Assembly (NCBI GenBank): GCA_037576195.1
Contig: CM075101.1
Coordinates: forward strand, 47,864,001-47,928,000
Direction: 5' to 3'
DNA: 64,000 bases
DNA from: Phytoseiulus persimilis
Taxonomy: Eukaryota; Arthropoda; Arachnida; Mesostigmata; Phytoseiidae
The position numbers were made by a program, and so were the translations under genes. The notes beneath the pieces are model-generated. The model saw only the letters and a program-made list of their open reading frames with translations, was not told the origin of the DNA and searched no databases. Each line of letters opens with the position of its first letter. The first letter of the stretch is position 1. Below, in pieces: positions 40,805 through 52,700 of this stretch.

Positions 40805-41325
40805 GCGCGCATGCGACAACCGCTGTCAATCAGCCGTTTCGTCTTTTTCGGGCACACGGATCGAATTCATTTCCAGCAATAGGGGGCGAAGAACCGAAGC
40901 GCCATCGAGGCTCCCGGACGCCCGAACCCAGGCCCGGGAAGGCCCCCGCTCAGAGGACCGGTTAGATTGACACTCATTGCGAATCGCCCAACTAAAATCG
41001 AGAGACGGACTGAAACATCCGGGGCAGGCGTAGATTCCGCCGCTCAACCTCTAAATCCTCTCTCGAAATAGCGTCGTTGGTGTCACGTAGGCTTTCAGTC
41101 GGGATGCAGGTCGCGCAAACCACCGGTCGGCCGTCTCTTCGCGGAGTCGAGCTCGAGATGCGGGTATTTGGATCCTGGGTTCCGAACGCTGGGTTCGAAC
41201 TCCTAAGCCCCGTAAAGAGGAGCCAACTCTCTGAGCTCTCGATTCCGGATGCCATCTCTAGATTTGGAGTACCGACGAGTTCTGTACTTGCGACTGACAG
41301 CTGCAAGATACATTTTGTTTGCTGT

Positions 41326-42048
41326 TCAATCTCCGGAAAGATTTTTAATATCCTCGGCGGAAACTTGTTGTCGATCGGAAATAATCCCTTCCTCTTCCAG
41401 CGTTGCCTTTCTTCTATGACTTGACTGAAACCGAACTGCGCTTCGTCCGGGCCCCCGGTTCGGCTCCACAAGTCTCTCCCGAATAAGTCGTTTAATACCT
41501 CCCGTCACTTGAGCCTCGACGCTCGGTTCAGTTACCCTCGCAACTCCCCCATAGTTTTCCGGGAATCTCATCCTAAACCTCTTCCTCAATCTCTTCGTTA
41601 GCGAATCAGCGACGGAGCAGGCGAACTGGCGGACCGATCCCTGAGAAGTATAAACTGGGAGCCCCCGCCAGTTGGACTTGACCACCTGCTGTATCGTTAG
41701 CGTAGAAAAGCCTCCCGAGCGTTGGATGCTTCCGCGTCAGTGCTCCGTGGTCGAGCTCGGAGCCGAGGGTCACGCTGCTTGATTTTGGAGCAGTCCTGTG
41801 CGAGGGCAGCGCAGACCCGAGCCCGGATGTCGAATCGACGAAACTCGAGAGTGTTCATCCTCGAAAATATCATCCTCTCCGGTCTTGAAACGGAGCCGAG
41901 TGCAAATCAGCGGGAAGCATGATCGGCAAAAGCGCACAACAAGGCACAGGCCACTACCTTGCTCGAAGTAGAGCTCCCGCCACCGCGGGATCTCGAAGGC
42001 AATGAATAAGACGGCAGTTGCTATCGCGCAAGTTATTCGTTTTGACAT
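41326..42048 (-). CDS. Candidate two-exon secreted basic protein, unrecognised
   Basis: The ATG at 42048 (A at -3) opens a signal-peptide-like start, MSKRITCAIATAVLFIAFEI, followed by about ten residues and a CAAG|GTAGTG donor, so exon 1 is 42048-41958 in phase 1. A phase-1 acceptor (CGGGAG, poor pyrimidine tract) at 41712 opens a frame of 386 nt to a stop at 41326. The model gives 158 residues. The second exon is rich in Lys/Arg in its middle (about residues 75-85) and acidic near the end (EEEG, SAEDIK). No family is recognised. Another acceptor after GATACAG (about 41689) would use a different frame that soon stops. The signal peptide is the strongest part; the exon join is speculative. Confidence 0.22.
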
Positions 42049-42185
42049 TGTGTGCGGCTCGTTTGTTGTCGAAGCAGATTGTGAGTCGGTCGGACAGGCT
42101 TCACGTTGTCGGTCCGAGGGTTGGAACGTTCATTAAACAGATCGACGTGAAATTGATCTCGCTGGTGTTGAGAACTTCAACAACA

Positions 42186-42206
42186 CCCCCCCCCCCCCCC
42201 CCCCCC
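42186..42206. repeat. Poly-C tract (C21)
   Basis: Twenty-one Cs, the longest homopolymer of the window. It lies about 140 bases upstream of the ATG of the candidate secreted-protein gene on the minus strand. Confidence 0.95.
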
Positions 42207-45200
42207 GAGGTTTCGTTCCTCCCTGTCTCGAGGTTTCGACGGGTCGGCGTCGAGGCTAATGATACGAGTAATAGACCGAGAATGGGAGCGCGCATGGAAT
42301 CCTTGGTGGTCCAAGAGGTTGAATCATTGTTGTTTGTCAGTTAGAGAACGGCATTCCAGAGTGAGCGAGGATGTTACATGAATCTCGAGCACGCGTCTTC
42401 CTCGCGAGGGAATCCATCGCGTTGGCGGGAGAGGAAATGAGCAGAGCTGTGCAAAAAGCGCGCGCAGAAACGAACAAATGAGTAACGGCCGACGGTCGAG
42501 CGGAGAAACCGAGCGCTGGAATGAAAAACTAAGAGGGACGAGCGGAGTGGATTGAGTCTCAAATTTCAACTCCGTCCCTCAAGCTAACTTGTCCCTTCAA
42601 AGTTCGGTCCGGCGAGCCCGCTGTCGAGGTTGGTTTAGTTTCAGGCGTCCACGAAACACAGTGTATGAGCGAGCGTCGAGTTAACCATCAATTATTACTC
42701 CAAAGCGAGCCTTCCGAGAGCGACAACGAACTAAGCATTTCGAACTACGAATTCATCAGACATTGGAAGATGACACATGGCTGGTCACGCGTCGGGAACG
42801 CGTTCTCTCCCAGGGAGCATCAATCAAGATGATTATTTCACTCTCAATCCCTCACGAAACGGCCCCGAAATACATGGGTGCCAGGCCCGAATATGTTGAC
42901 AGTACTCCTCGTCGAGCTAAAAACTAACGGAAAAAATCGTCGATTCCGGAACACTGTGTGGGAAAATGGTAGTTCTTCTTTTGACAACTGCGTATCTGTG
43001 CCTCGCCCCGGGCTGTCTCAATAAATCAGAGGATTCTCCCCCACAGGAACGCTCGGCGCGAAGCACCGGAAAGTACTCATGTGCTCAGTCCAATAAATCC
43101 TGGGTACATCGAAAGCTTCCTGTTCAAAATAGTTTCAAAGTAAACTTGGAACCGTGAGATCATCGATCAGTGAGGGCCAGCTGTATCGCTCGTGCCAGAC
43201 CCCGCCCGGTCAATGGGCTGTGGCGAAATATCGAGAAAATCCCAAATTACCTCAGGGGTCTTCTTGTTCGTCTGGATCGGAGTCAAACTTTCTCCCGATT
43301 TCCTCCCGTGTGACTGCTCCTGGAATCGGTGGGAAATTAGGAGCTCTTCTTCCTCATGCTGTGCCCGACTGAGCGTTGGATTCATTATCGAGGCGGTGCT
43401 GCTGGTTCTTCTTAATAGAATTATTCTCGTCACTCTCCGAGATCGGGTACTGATCAGCGCCCCGTCGACGGTGGATTGATTAATCCCGGCTCAGAGTTCG
43501 TAGTGATTATGAACGAACTGTCTCAATGATTTCCGCTTCGGAGCGCTTCTCGATCCGAACATCGAACGGTCCGTGTCGGAAAACTTCCAAACTCGCCAAC
43601 CAGCGAGTCACACCTGCCACCGTTGAGATCCTATTCCTTAGTCTTCGTGTTTGTTCATGGTAAACCGAGATAGCTGAGTGTGACGATTGTGAGCTCGTTC
43701 CCTCCGACACCGGTTGCCGTTCAAACTTTTTCGGAGCTGGGGAACACAGCTGAATTCGACGACGATTTCCCTCCGCCGCAAAGTGAGGAACACAGGGAGG
43801 TGAACGGCAGAGCCACGAGCACCGCCACGTCTCATGTTCGTTATTCCTCGGTTTCGACTTGCGTTCCGCGGAACACTGGCGACTTCTCTCGGACATGGCA
43901 TTGCAAGTGAATGTTTTTTTCTCTACCCTGTGGCTCTTTTATCATATCCAACAAGCGTTTCTCCTATTTCTCGCACTCTTGGTTACTTTTGGAAAAAAGA
44001 AAAAAAGAACACCGTATCGGACGCGTCATCGACCGAAGCGCCAAGGAGGACCGCTGCACCCGTACCTCAACACTGTGGAGTTTCCAAAGTAATTTGCTGA
44101 GATCAACTCCCTCAAGGTGTTCGTCCCTTTTCACTCGTGGAGATCTATCGGTCTCTGTGGCGGCGAGCGAGTCATCAAATGAGCGACGATCGGAAGATCT
44201 GAGAAGGCAGGAGAAGAGGGCGAGTAAAGTGTTCTCGCAATCAGCTCTCGGGGCACTCTCTGAACTATGTATGTAGGTGACCGCATGAGGCTTCCCGAGA
44301 GAATATTCCGACTTCATACAAGGAGCTCGAATGGCCCGGTCGTTCCTCATCTTATTGCATCGTGCGACGTTCACGGGATGCCGGACATGAAGTGTATATT
44401 TGCCTCGACGACATTCAGTGTGAAGGTCGCCACTTGGACGTTGGGTCAGCAAATGGTAGACGGACGGATGGACGCACGAACGGCCTAGGGAATAGTCGCG
44501 GGGACGGCACCGAGTAGACAAGGGAGTTACGGACAACGTTGACAGAAGAGAACGAGAGAGCGCGTGGGTTTGCCAACTGCCCACCGGCAGGGCCGAATGC
44601 CACCGCAATAATTTGTCTCGGCCTGACTTTATGAGGCCCGAGCCCGCTGCTCGCTGTCTCCTCGTGCTTCTGAGACGGAATCTCCGGCTTCTCGACTCAG
44701 GAACTTCGTCGCTAACGAACGACCCGTAACGGCGCTTTGGCCAGAGTTCGGGTCGATTCGCCACATCACATGCCACGGGTCAGGAATGACGTCCCGCGCA
44801 GCGCATGCGAGCTCGTCAAGCTAAGCACAAAAACCTTTTTGTTCTTTCATGCTCAACGCGTTGGAGAAAATTCGGCCTGTCCGAATTTTCAGTGGGTGGC
44901 TTTGTCCTCGTTTCGCTGACGCCGTGCCCTGACCCCCCTCCCCTACCCCTACGCTCCCATCTCACCTGCCTGGAGCCTGAGCTCCGGGCTCTGACGTTCT
45001 TCCGCTTGGAGAGACAGGAGGAGGAGGAGGAAAAAATGTGATTCCCACCACATCGCGAAATGCGCGATGGGAATGCGGGGCTCCGCGTTGACTTTGTTGC
45101 TGAGGGTTCCTCGATGCGTTCCTCAATGAGGCCCTAATGGTTTCGAGGGGCCCGGAAACGCGAGAATACGCTCCGTATTGGGACAAAAGATTAATCCTGC

Positions 45201-45332
45201 AGTCGCGTGACGAACAATGGGGACACAGCCGCAGGAGCTCTTCTCTTCGGCGATCCGTAAAGAGTCACAAAGGAGGAACCATAAAAAATCCTAATGCGGG
45301 TAAAGAGTTTTCGGTCTGTGCATAATAGCCGG
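42207..45332. other. No supportable gene
   Basis: A 270-codon minus frame (43964-44776) is the longest here but is Arg/Ser-rich with no domain. The stretch 42570-42960 has only short frames and nothing notable. Confidence 0.45.
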
Positions 45333-45845
45333 ATGAACTTTGCTGGGAGCAAAAGAGGTTCAATCGATTTCGTTCTAGATCCACGGAGAATGCAGGCGGA
45401 ACTTGACGTGAACTTCGATCGTTTGCACGACGTTCTCGGACTCGAACGGAGATATCTCTGCAATGAGCGTTTCACAAATGTTTGAAATGCCCCGAAATTG
45501 CTCTCTCTCCAGGAGCGAAGCTCCGGGAACGACTTCGTGCAGCTACATGCGAAGAGGCGTGTTAAGCATGGCGCGCTCCGCATGTTGTCCAAGTACCCAA
45601 TCACGATTTCTCTCACTCTTCCCTTGATTGCCAAATCCGTAGACAACGACACCCGCATGAGTACTTCTCCCAGCCAAGTGCGGTTATGGGTTCGAGGGCG
45701 GCACCCTCGACACAAGAGGGGGAAACTGATTCAACTGTACGCTGGGTATGTGAACACGTCAGCACACGATCATCCGGTCCAGGCAGCGGCCATGGCGCAG
45801 CCTTTTTCAGTGCTCGTGACGCTGTTCCGTGCGCCCTCGAGTTGA
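45333..45845 (+). CDS. Candidate coding region with one internal stop or a tiny intron
   Basis: An ATG at 45333 opens a 50-codon frame with balanced composition (for example FVLDPRRMQAELDVNFDRLHD) ending in TGA at 45483-45485. The same frame reopens at once and continues to a TGA at 45845. The stop lies inside a stretch that looks like an intron end, CTCTCTCTCCAG (acceptor AG at 45511-45512), in the same phase. A GT at 45480 would give a 33-nt intron, implausibly short; a weak GTTCTC donor further up would give a longer one. It may be a real exon pair, a gene broken by one stop, or chance. No domain recognised. Confidence 0.2.
45692..45710. repeat. Small hairpin-forming inverted repeat
   Basis: TCGAGGG and CCCTCGA flank a five-base loop (CGGCA). 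The arms are 7 bp; such short palindromes are expected by chance in TCGA-rich DNA. Confidence 0.6.
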
Positions 45846-46614
45846 CGTCGAACTTTTTTAGAGCCAGATCGATTCGTCTCGGGCGGCCGGGGAGAACACG
45901 GCGGAGAATTTCGTGATGGAATGTCGTCTGTTGCTCCGCGGGCTGGTCGATAGTTAGTCGATATTTATCCACAGGGCTCGCGTGGACCGCCCCGAAATCC
46001 AGAATGAGAATTATTCATCAAGCCGATCCATCGCGAGATTCAAGTTCCAAAATTCAATGATCTCACGAAACTCGGGCAGAGCTCGCCCGCAACAGGCTCC
46101 CGAGAGAGTGATGCAGTTTGTGGGAATGATTCCATCCCAGCGAGACGGTTTCGGCAACGCTCAGACTTGAAAATGTGTGAGAAGTCAACGGCTCTGAGTT
46201 CCCAATAATGACGTCGTCCTGATCATTCGCTGGTTATCCTATTGGATCGAACGCTGGCGAACACAATTATCCAGCGAACTGATCATTCCACCAAGAGCGA
46301 AGCTCATCCAAACGGTGCTGCCCCGAAACCGAACAGACCGTTCCTCGCTCCGGGCTCAATGAGCAATCCGACACTGAGGACCTCTACTACGACGTGTCCC
46401 GTCATCAACAAGGTCCCGTCGGCGGTGACGAATATCCCCCGGAGAGGAATGAGAAACGCGGTTCCCGAGAATATTCAAGCGGGTTCCGTCGATTCCATAG
46501 ATTGAGCACCGTCGAGGAGCCGCTGATACGAACGAGCCCGTTCCTCGGATGCAACAATGGTCCGTCCGCTTAAAAGCGCTTGCCTCATCGGAGAACGGCG
46601 AGGCTCGACGGATT

Positions 46615-46799
46615 TCAATGAAACTCGTCGTCCGAGCTGAGTGTTCCACTCTGCATTGTGTCTCTGACGATATCCAAACTCTCGCCGGCGAGTACAATGT
46701 CCCGCTCGTCCATTTCGACGTCTTTGAACACCGATTCGACGGTTCTGGTGGCGGTCATCTCGAGCGCTGTCCGAGATCTCTGTTTCCCGAACTTCTGGA
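46615..46799 (-). CDS. Candidate acidic exon or short open frame, unrecognised
   Basis: After a GATTCCAG acceptor-like site the frame runs to a TGA at 46615. It contains an ATG at 46758 opening 47 codons that are Asp/Glu-rich (VFKDVEMDERDIVLAGESLD) and end SSDDEFH. This composition stands out against the Arg/Ser/Pro-rich chance frames of the window. Further minus-strand frames follow downstream in another register (46640-46475, then hydrophobic 46474 to about 46305). A multi-exon gene on this strand is possible, but no splice path fits well. Confidence 0.2.
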
Positions 46800-49700
46800 A
46801 TCACGGCCGACATCGAGCGTCCTCGATGTCAACGAGTCCCGATCACCCAGAAATGCCGAGCTCCGCAAGAGGAATAACGATAAGATGTTCCTCAAACGGT
46901 GGAGGGGACGGATCACGGCAGGAAGCTCATTGGAAACACATATCCATGCAAGAGAAACTCTCAAATGAAGATCCACCGATCACTCGACGGAATCGCGACA
47001 GACATGCTTTGGAGAATGCACGACTGGCAAAACGAGTGGTCGCAGAGCACAATACGACGGGCTTCCCAATACATTGACGCGCGAGGCACGCAACCACCGA
47101 AGAATACGCGATCACAATGCTGAGAACCCGCTCAAGGCGCTCACTAGATATTCCGCCAGCACGAGAGCGTTGAAGATGTTCGGAAGACTGTATACAAAGA
47201 CGTTCTCGACATTGCGAAGCCACCCCGGCGAACCTTCTCTCTCGAATCCTCTCCGGCGTGCTTTTCCCCTGGTTGCTCCCTTTGAATTTTCCTTCGAGTT
47301 GTTTGTTAACGTTGTGCGCGCGCGGTGAGTGGAAGGACCAGCGCGCCATAAGGCTGCCGAGCCCATTCTCCCAAGAATTACGCTCGCAACAATTTCGCCT
47401 CAGTCGAAAGATTCGTCGACTTTCCTTTGTCGCGGAAGAGGGAATCCAATGAAGCCAATGTTATCGACACTCTCGATGAGGTTGTCGTCCGAGGCGAACA
47501 CCTGCGTACCATGCCCTTGTCTCAACAATGGTCGCACACCGAGTGCGGTCTTTCAATAAACAAATTAGCAAGCGTACATTATGTGGATACAGTCGGACCC
47601 TCGCCAACAAAGTCCCCTCCCCTCTCAGTCTCTCCTCTCTATCCATATTCACTACCAATGAATGAGCCACTTGATGATGAATGAGAACGATGACGAATCG
47701 GTAGCGGACTTTCCGCTGGGTATTTTTGAAAATCTTCTCGTTGAGACACAAAGACGTAAAATATAAACAGTGAGTTGGCGAGTATGCGGTTCCGTCGCGG
47801 TTCTCCCGGACGAGGGTGCCTCCAGTCTCATACACTGGAAGTTGAAACCGCGAATCAAGCATTCATATTCCGAGACGCTCGTCTTTATCTTTGATCGCAT
47901 TGAGCTCGCGAAAAACCGCAACGTTCCAAGTAGTCAAAAATGAGAATCGTCCCCTTCCGCAAGATTTTCTCACGAATTAAGGTCTCGCGGAACTGGCCCG
48001 TCGACAGCTATCGGCCTCGTTCCACAGAGCTCGATAGACATGAGCGGAACCTTGAGCTTCTCTCGTCAACAAGCATTTGTTTGACAGCCCTGCCCGCGTC
48101 CGCAGCACTTATTGAATTCGACCTAACGAGACCGCAGGACTCGTAAACTTTCCATTGATCTACCGTTTCGAAACCGAGCACGAGCAGGTTCGTCAAAATT
48201 TTCGACGGTCTGGCGAGCTGGAAACCGTGCCGCAAGCTCCGACACTCGACTTTGATTGCGATTTTCAAAGCGTACTGCTCAGCCTGCTAACCCCGACTCC
48301 TTGTACATGGGTGTATGGTGGATTGTGCAAGATGAGGGTCTCGAGGAACCGTCCTTAGATACACCCAGTTGGTCTGCGGGGATCGTCTTCCCGAGATGTT
48401 CAGATTAGTTCAGCGTTCCGATGTTTCCCCGTTCCAACGGTACAGTCTCACGAGCCCGGATTCCTTTTCTCCTGATTCGAGGCTCGACGATTGTCCACGA
48501 ACCCTCTACGTTCTTTGCGGTCTCCGGACTGTCAGCTCCCTAGCATGGGACGGAAAACTGTGGTGGGATCGCCCGAATCGAGCTGTCAGAGTATAAGGCA
48601 TACAATGCTGCGGGACCCCTTCTCCGAGCTGAGTGCTGCTGACGCGCGGGGGCGTCTCAAAATACCACATGAATGTCGCTGACAGTTGGGACTGATACTC
48701 TAATTCGAACGAGCAGGAGTGATTGCCACTTCGGGAACAGATTCGCACGAGACCAGCGCTCCCTCAGCTCCTGGACAAGTACAACAGCAACATAACATGA
48801 AAACTTTTTGTTTCTGGGCCTCAATGTACTTGGGAAAAAAACGAACGCTCCCCATATGATTTTACTTTCCATTTCATCGTTCAGAAATGCTCGCCGTTGA
48901 ACTGGGGCTCAGTCACTCAGATTCCAACGCTCGGGAGAAAGATGTTCACAGCGTGTCCTCCCGCCGCGTCGGCGTACTTCCCCATTCTTCAAATTAAAGG
49001 TAGTCGAGTACTCCTTCTCTGTCAGGATTCAGACAATTGAATGGCTCATTTCGAGGAATTTGATTGCGAGTCTAACCACGGAGGAGTCTCGACCAGTGGT
49101 ACCCAAACCGTTGTGGCATGAAACTCCCGCGAAGACATAGTAGTTCCGCTGAGTTTCATTCAGTTCCCCATTGAGGGAAGAGGGCTCGTGAGATTTGGGC
49201 TCGCGGAACCGAACCGACTGCCTCGAGCACGGCGAGCTCAATGACATAGCTTGGTTCCCACGCTCTCGCACTGTAATTGCTGAATTTATGCTGAATACGC
49301 TGGAATTATGTTCCATCGTTTGCTTGCGCTACGAGCAAGATATTCGATGATTCTGGTTGGAGAACCAGGCAGGTCCGACCAGACGCCTGGGTCCTCGGAC
49401 AGCATCCGGACCCGTTGGCGTCTACAGCGTCTGCGAATGAAGCCTAAAAAACCGAGAACTCCGGAACGGCTCTCTTCGGTACAGCGGAAGATTGGAAAGG
49501 GATCTGGCGGTGCTACTCACGGACTTGCCGCCCGAGGAAGCTCTTCTCTGCGCCGCGCTAGAACAAAGAGAAATATCTTCATAATTGGATCACAAAGCCT
49601 CGACAAGCTCGAGTAATCATTGAGCGGGATCCCCGGAAAAACTTGAGCTCGTTAGATGCCGACGAGTAACGATTGAGAGGAATCACCTGGTCCTGGAACT

Positions 49701-52700
49701 AATTCGAGACAGTTTGCGCAGAGGAGAGACGTCGACTCTTCTCTCCCAGCTCACAAAATCGTAGGTTCCATCTGTTTTTGTGCGAACGCGAGCTTCGCGC
49801 TAGCCGACGGTGGGTTTAGAGTCTCGAGAGACGCTTTCTCACGGTCCGAGCGAACTGCTTCGGCTCGAATCAGAACTCCAGGTAAAGCTCGTGTTTGCTC
49901 AATGGAATACCGGGAAATCCCACTGCGCGGGGTCTTATTTGTCGTTGAGTCAGGAACTGGGTCATGGAAACCCTCGTTCATTGCTTTGGAAACAACGTGG
50001 ACTGCGAAGACGAGCCCATGCATACAATCTGAAAGTCCCGAAATGTGCCGAGTTGTTCCACTGTTCGATCCGTGTATGAGCTCAAAGATGTACACGAGAG
50101 TTTCCACGACTACCTCCCTTAACGCTCCTCGACTACGCCGCGTGAGATTCCGGAGTAAAATAAAGCGGAGAGAAACTCAGATGAGCTCTGGAAGAATCGG
50201 ACGATTCGCAATGGTTCGCCTGCCAAAGGAATCCTCGACTGAAAACGGAACCTACGATTTCAGTGGTCTGTCGGGCCCTGGGACCATAGCTGACCTCTGA
50301 AACCGAGCCAAGAAAGCGTCGGTTCCTCGAGCTCTGTGTAGGATTGTCCTTGTGTGCTTCGCGTTCGAGCACCCGCGGATCTGACCGAGGAAACGAGTCA
50401 GCCATTTCAACAGTGAAGAAAACAATAACGGTTCACTCCAGACAGGAAGTTGATGGTTATGCTGCCCTGCACCTGTCTCATCTGGCTTCGTCCTGTTTCC
50501 TCCGCGCTCGGTTCGAGCGTCCCAGCGAATCTCGATTTGGGGCGCACTCAGTAGGAGATCCTCGCGGCCACGGTACGAATTCGTGAGAGGGTATCCAATC
50601 AGGGAAAGGAAGCTTGTATAGGCTGCCTCTTCGAAGCATGGACGTGCTCGTGCACCCGGCCGCTGGTCACTTTCAAAGTGAACTTGGCGTTGCTCGGTTT
50701 GGAGCATCATCCTTGCTACTGATCACCCGCGCGACACGTGCATTGCCGTGCGCCTCCGCTTCGGCGAGGGAGATCTAGGAGTTCTAGCCCCACGAACGAC
50801 TTGCCGGAGATTTCCCGCTCGAAGCTTGCGTCTGAATGGCCTCTGTATTATCCGCTCTTCATGAAGATCCCAATTTGACCCACCCACCCTGCGAGAAACT
50901 CTCGAACCGAGTTCGAGCCAAGGATCCTGCGTCGGTCATCGCCCCTTTCGTGCAGTATGCTTTCCGATCGTGGCAAACATTCTTTTCCGAACACTGACCG
51001 TTGCAATAATAACGACGATGTCGATATTGGCTTGAAGGGCGATTATTCGGGCTCCGGTCATTCGCTACATCTCTCATTGTGGCGCGAATCTCCAAGAACA
51101 TGATCAAGCATCCAAACGAATTCCAGAGCTGATCGTGATCATAACTCTGGCATGGAGGGCGGAACAGGATACCACCCAAACTTCAGAGATGAATAATCTC
51201 TCATGGCGAGCATCGGTCCGGGGTCGGTATCCGATTCCATTCACCAGTAGTTGGAGGTCCCTCGTTGAACCCCTGGTGCCAGAACTTGCCCGATCCCCAG
51301 TGACCAAGCTCCGCGGGCCGGTGGAGAGACCGGCCAAATGAGGCAAGGGGGAGAAGTGGGAACTGTTGCAATAAATCCCCAGACTGTGAATCGGGCCGTC
51401 TGGTCTCCGGCCCCGATGGGACTTCCCATTTATCATTATTCAGCGTGGTAGACTTCCTCGTGCAGAAAGGCCGCACCAGCGTACGAGAAGGGACAACCTT
51501 CAGGAACCAAAGCCGGAGTCCTCCCCGGAAAGTTATGGTCAATCGTATGAGCTCGAATGGCTTGCTATAGATGTTGCAATCGCTGAGGAACGTCGCTGAT
51601 AGATGACAAGCATCAGGAGGGACGGAAGAGCAGTCATTCGAAGGAAGCGGAGGGACTCGAAAGAGGAGTGGAAGGTCCAGAGCTCGGACTTTTCGATGGG
51701 ATCAACTAAGGCGCCCCGAGTCAGAGGGAACACCGCCCGGCTGATCTCGAAAACTCGAGAAATTCCCGAAAATGGATCCAGCAGATTCAAGAATCATCCA
51801 TACCCAACCTGGAGGTGTAAGATTCTCCCACCAAAGACGCCCGTTCGAGCCTTCACTATCATCGCGAATTCCTGGATTTTCCCAAATTATCTTCCTCCAC
51901 TCCCCCGATGGTAGCTCCAGCTCGAAGCATCCTTGAGAAGATACTGTCTCATGTGTGGGTGATCCCGATTTCATGCGTTTGATTTCATTCCGCTTCCATT
52001 CTCCCATTGAGATGTAGCAGAGGTTTTCGAGTCTGATGAGACTGCGGCAATCTTCGTTCTGGAGCTTAATGGTTCCTACAGAACCAAACGATCGGAGAAC
52101 AATTCTGCATGCACGCGTCATGGGTCCTTCAAAATGCTGGTGTCATCAAAGAAGCGCTCTGTGCTTTCATCCCGTCCCCCTCGACTTATTCGTACGAATC
52201 GGGATTGGGGATTTCGCTCTTGAACCACTGACCTGGAGTAACTTTTACTGTTTTTTTTTCGAACTTCCCACGACCATAGCATTCTTCCATAGCTGACGGT
52301 GCTTCCAATCATTTTCGTTTCCGGGTTGTGTTCTCTCCAGTGGAGTGAGCTCTAATTTCCTTCGCTTCGCCTCCTGTCCTCTCCTCGGTACCAGCTCCTT
52401 TGGGCTAGCTCCTCTGCATCCCAACTCCCGTCTGTCATCTACCCACATCCAGCGCAGAATTCCTCTCTCCTCCCCACCGTCCTCGTTGCTGCTGGATTCT
52501 CGCTATAATGGCTAACTTCTCACAGCGTCTTCCTCCACAAAGTCGTTCCAATCCGGTTCTTTATCAATTTCCTCATCTGTCCGTCATCTGTGCCCGTGAG
52601 AGACTCTTCTCCTGCTCCGATCCATTGTAGCCGCCTCTTGGCCGGAAGTGTCTCTGAAGGAGAGGCTACGGCTCCAGGCTCCAAGAAACGTTTTTGCGAA

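Noticed and set aside
41181-41215. GGTTCGAACTCC as a tRNA B box
   Set aside because: The flanking bases cannot form a T stem and no A box precedes it.
43964-44776. 270-codon minus-strand frame as a gene
   Set aside because: No recognisable motif and chance-like composition; no convincing start context or neighbouring exon.
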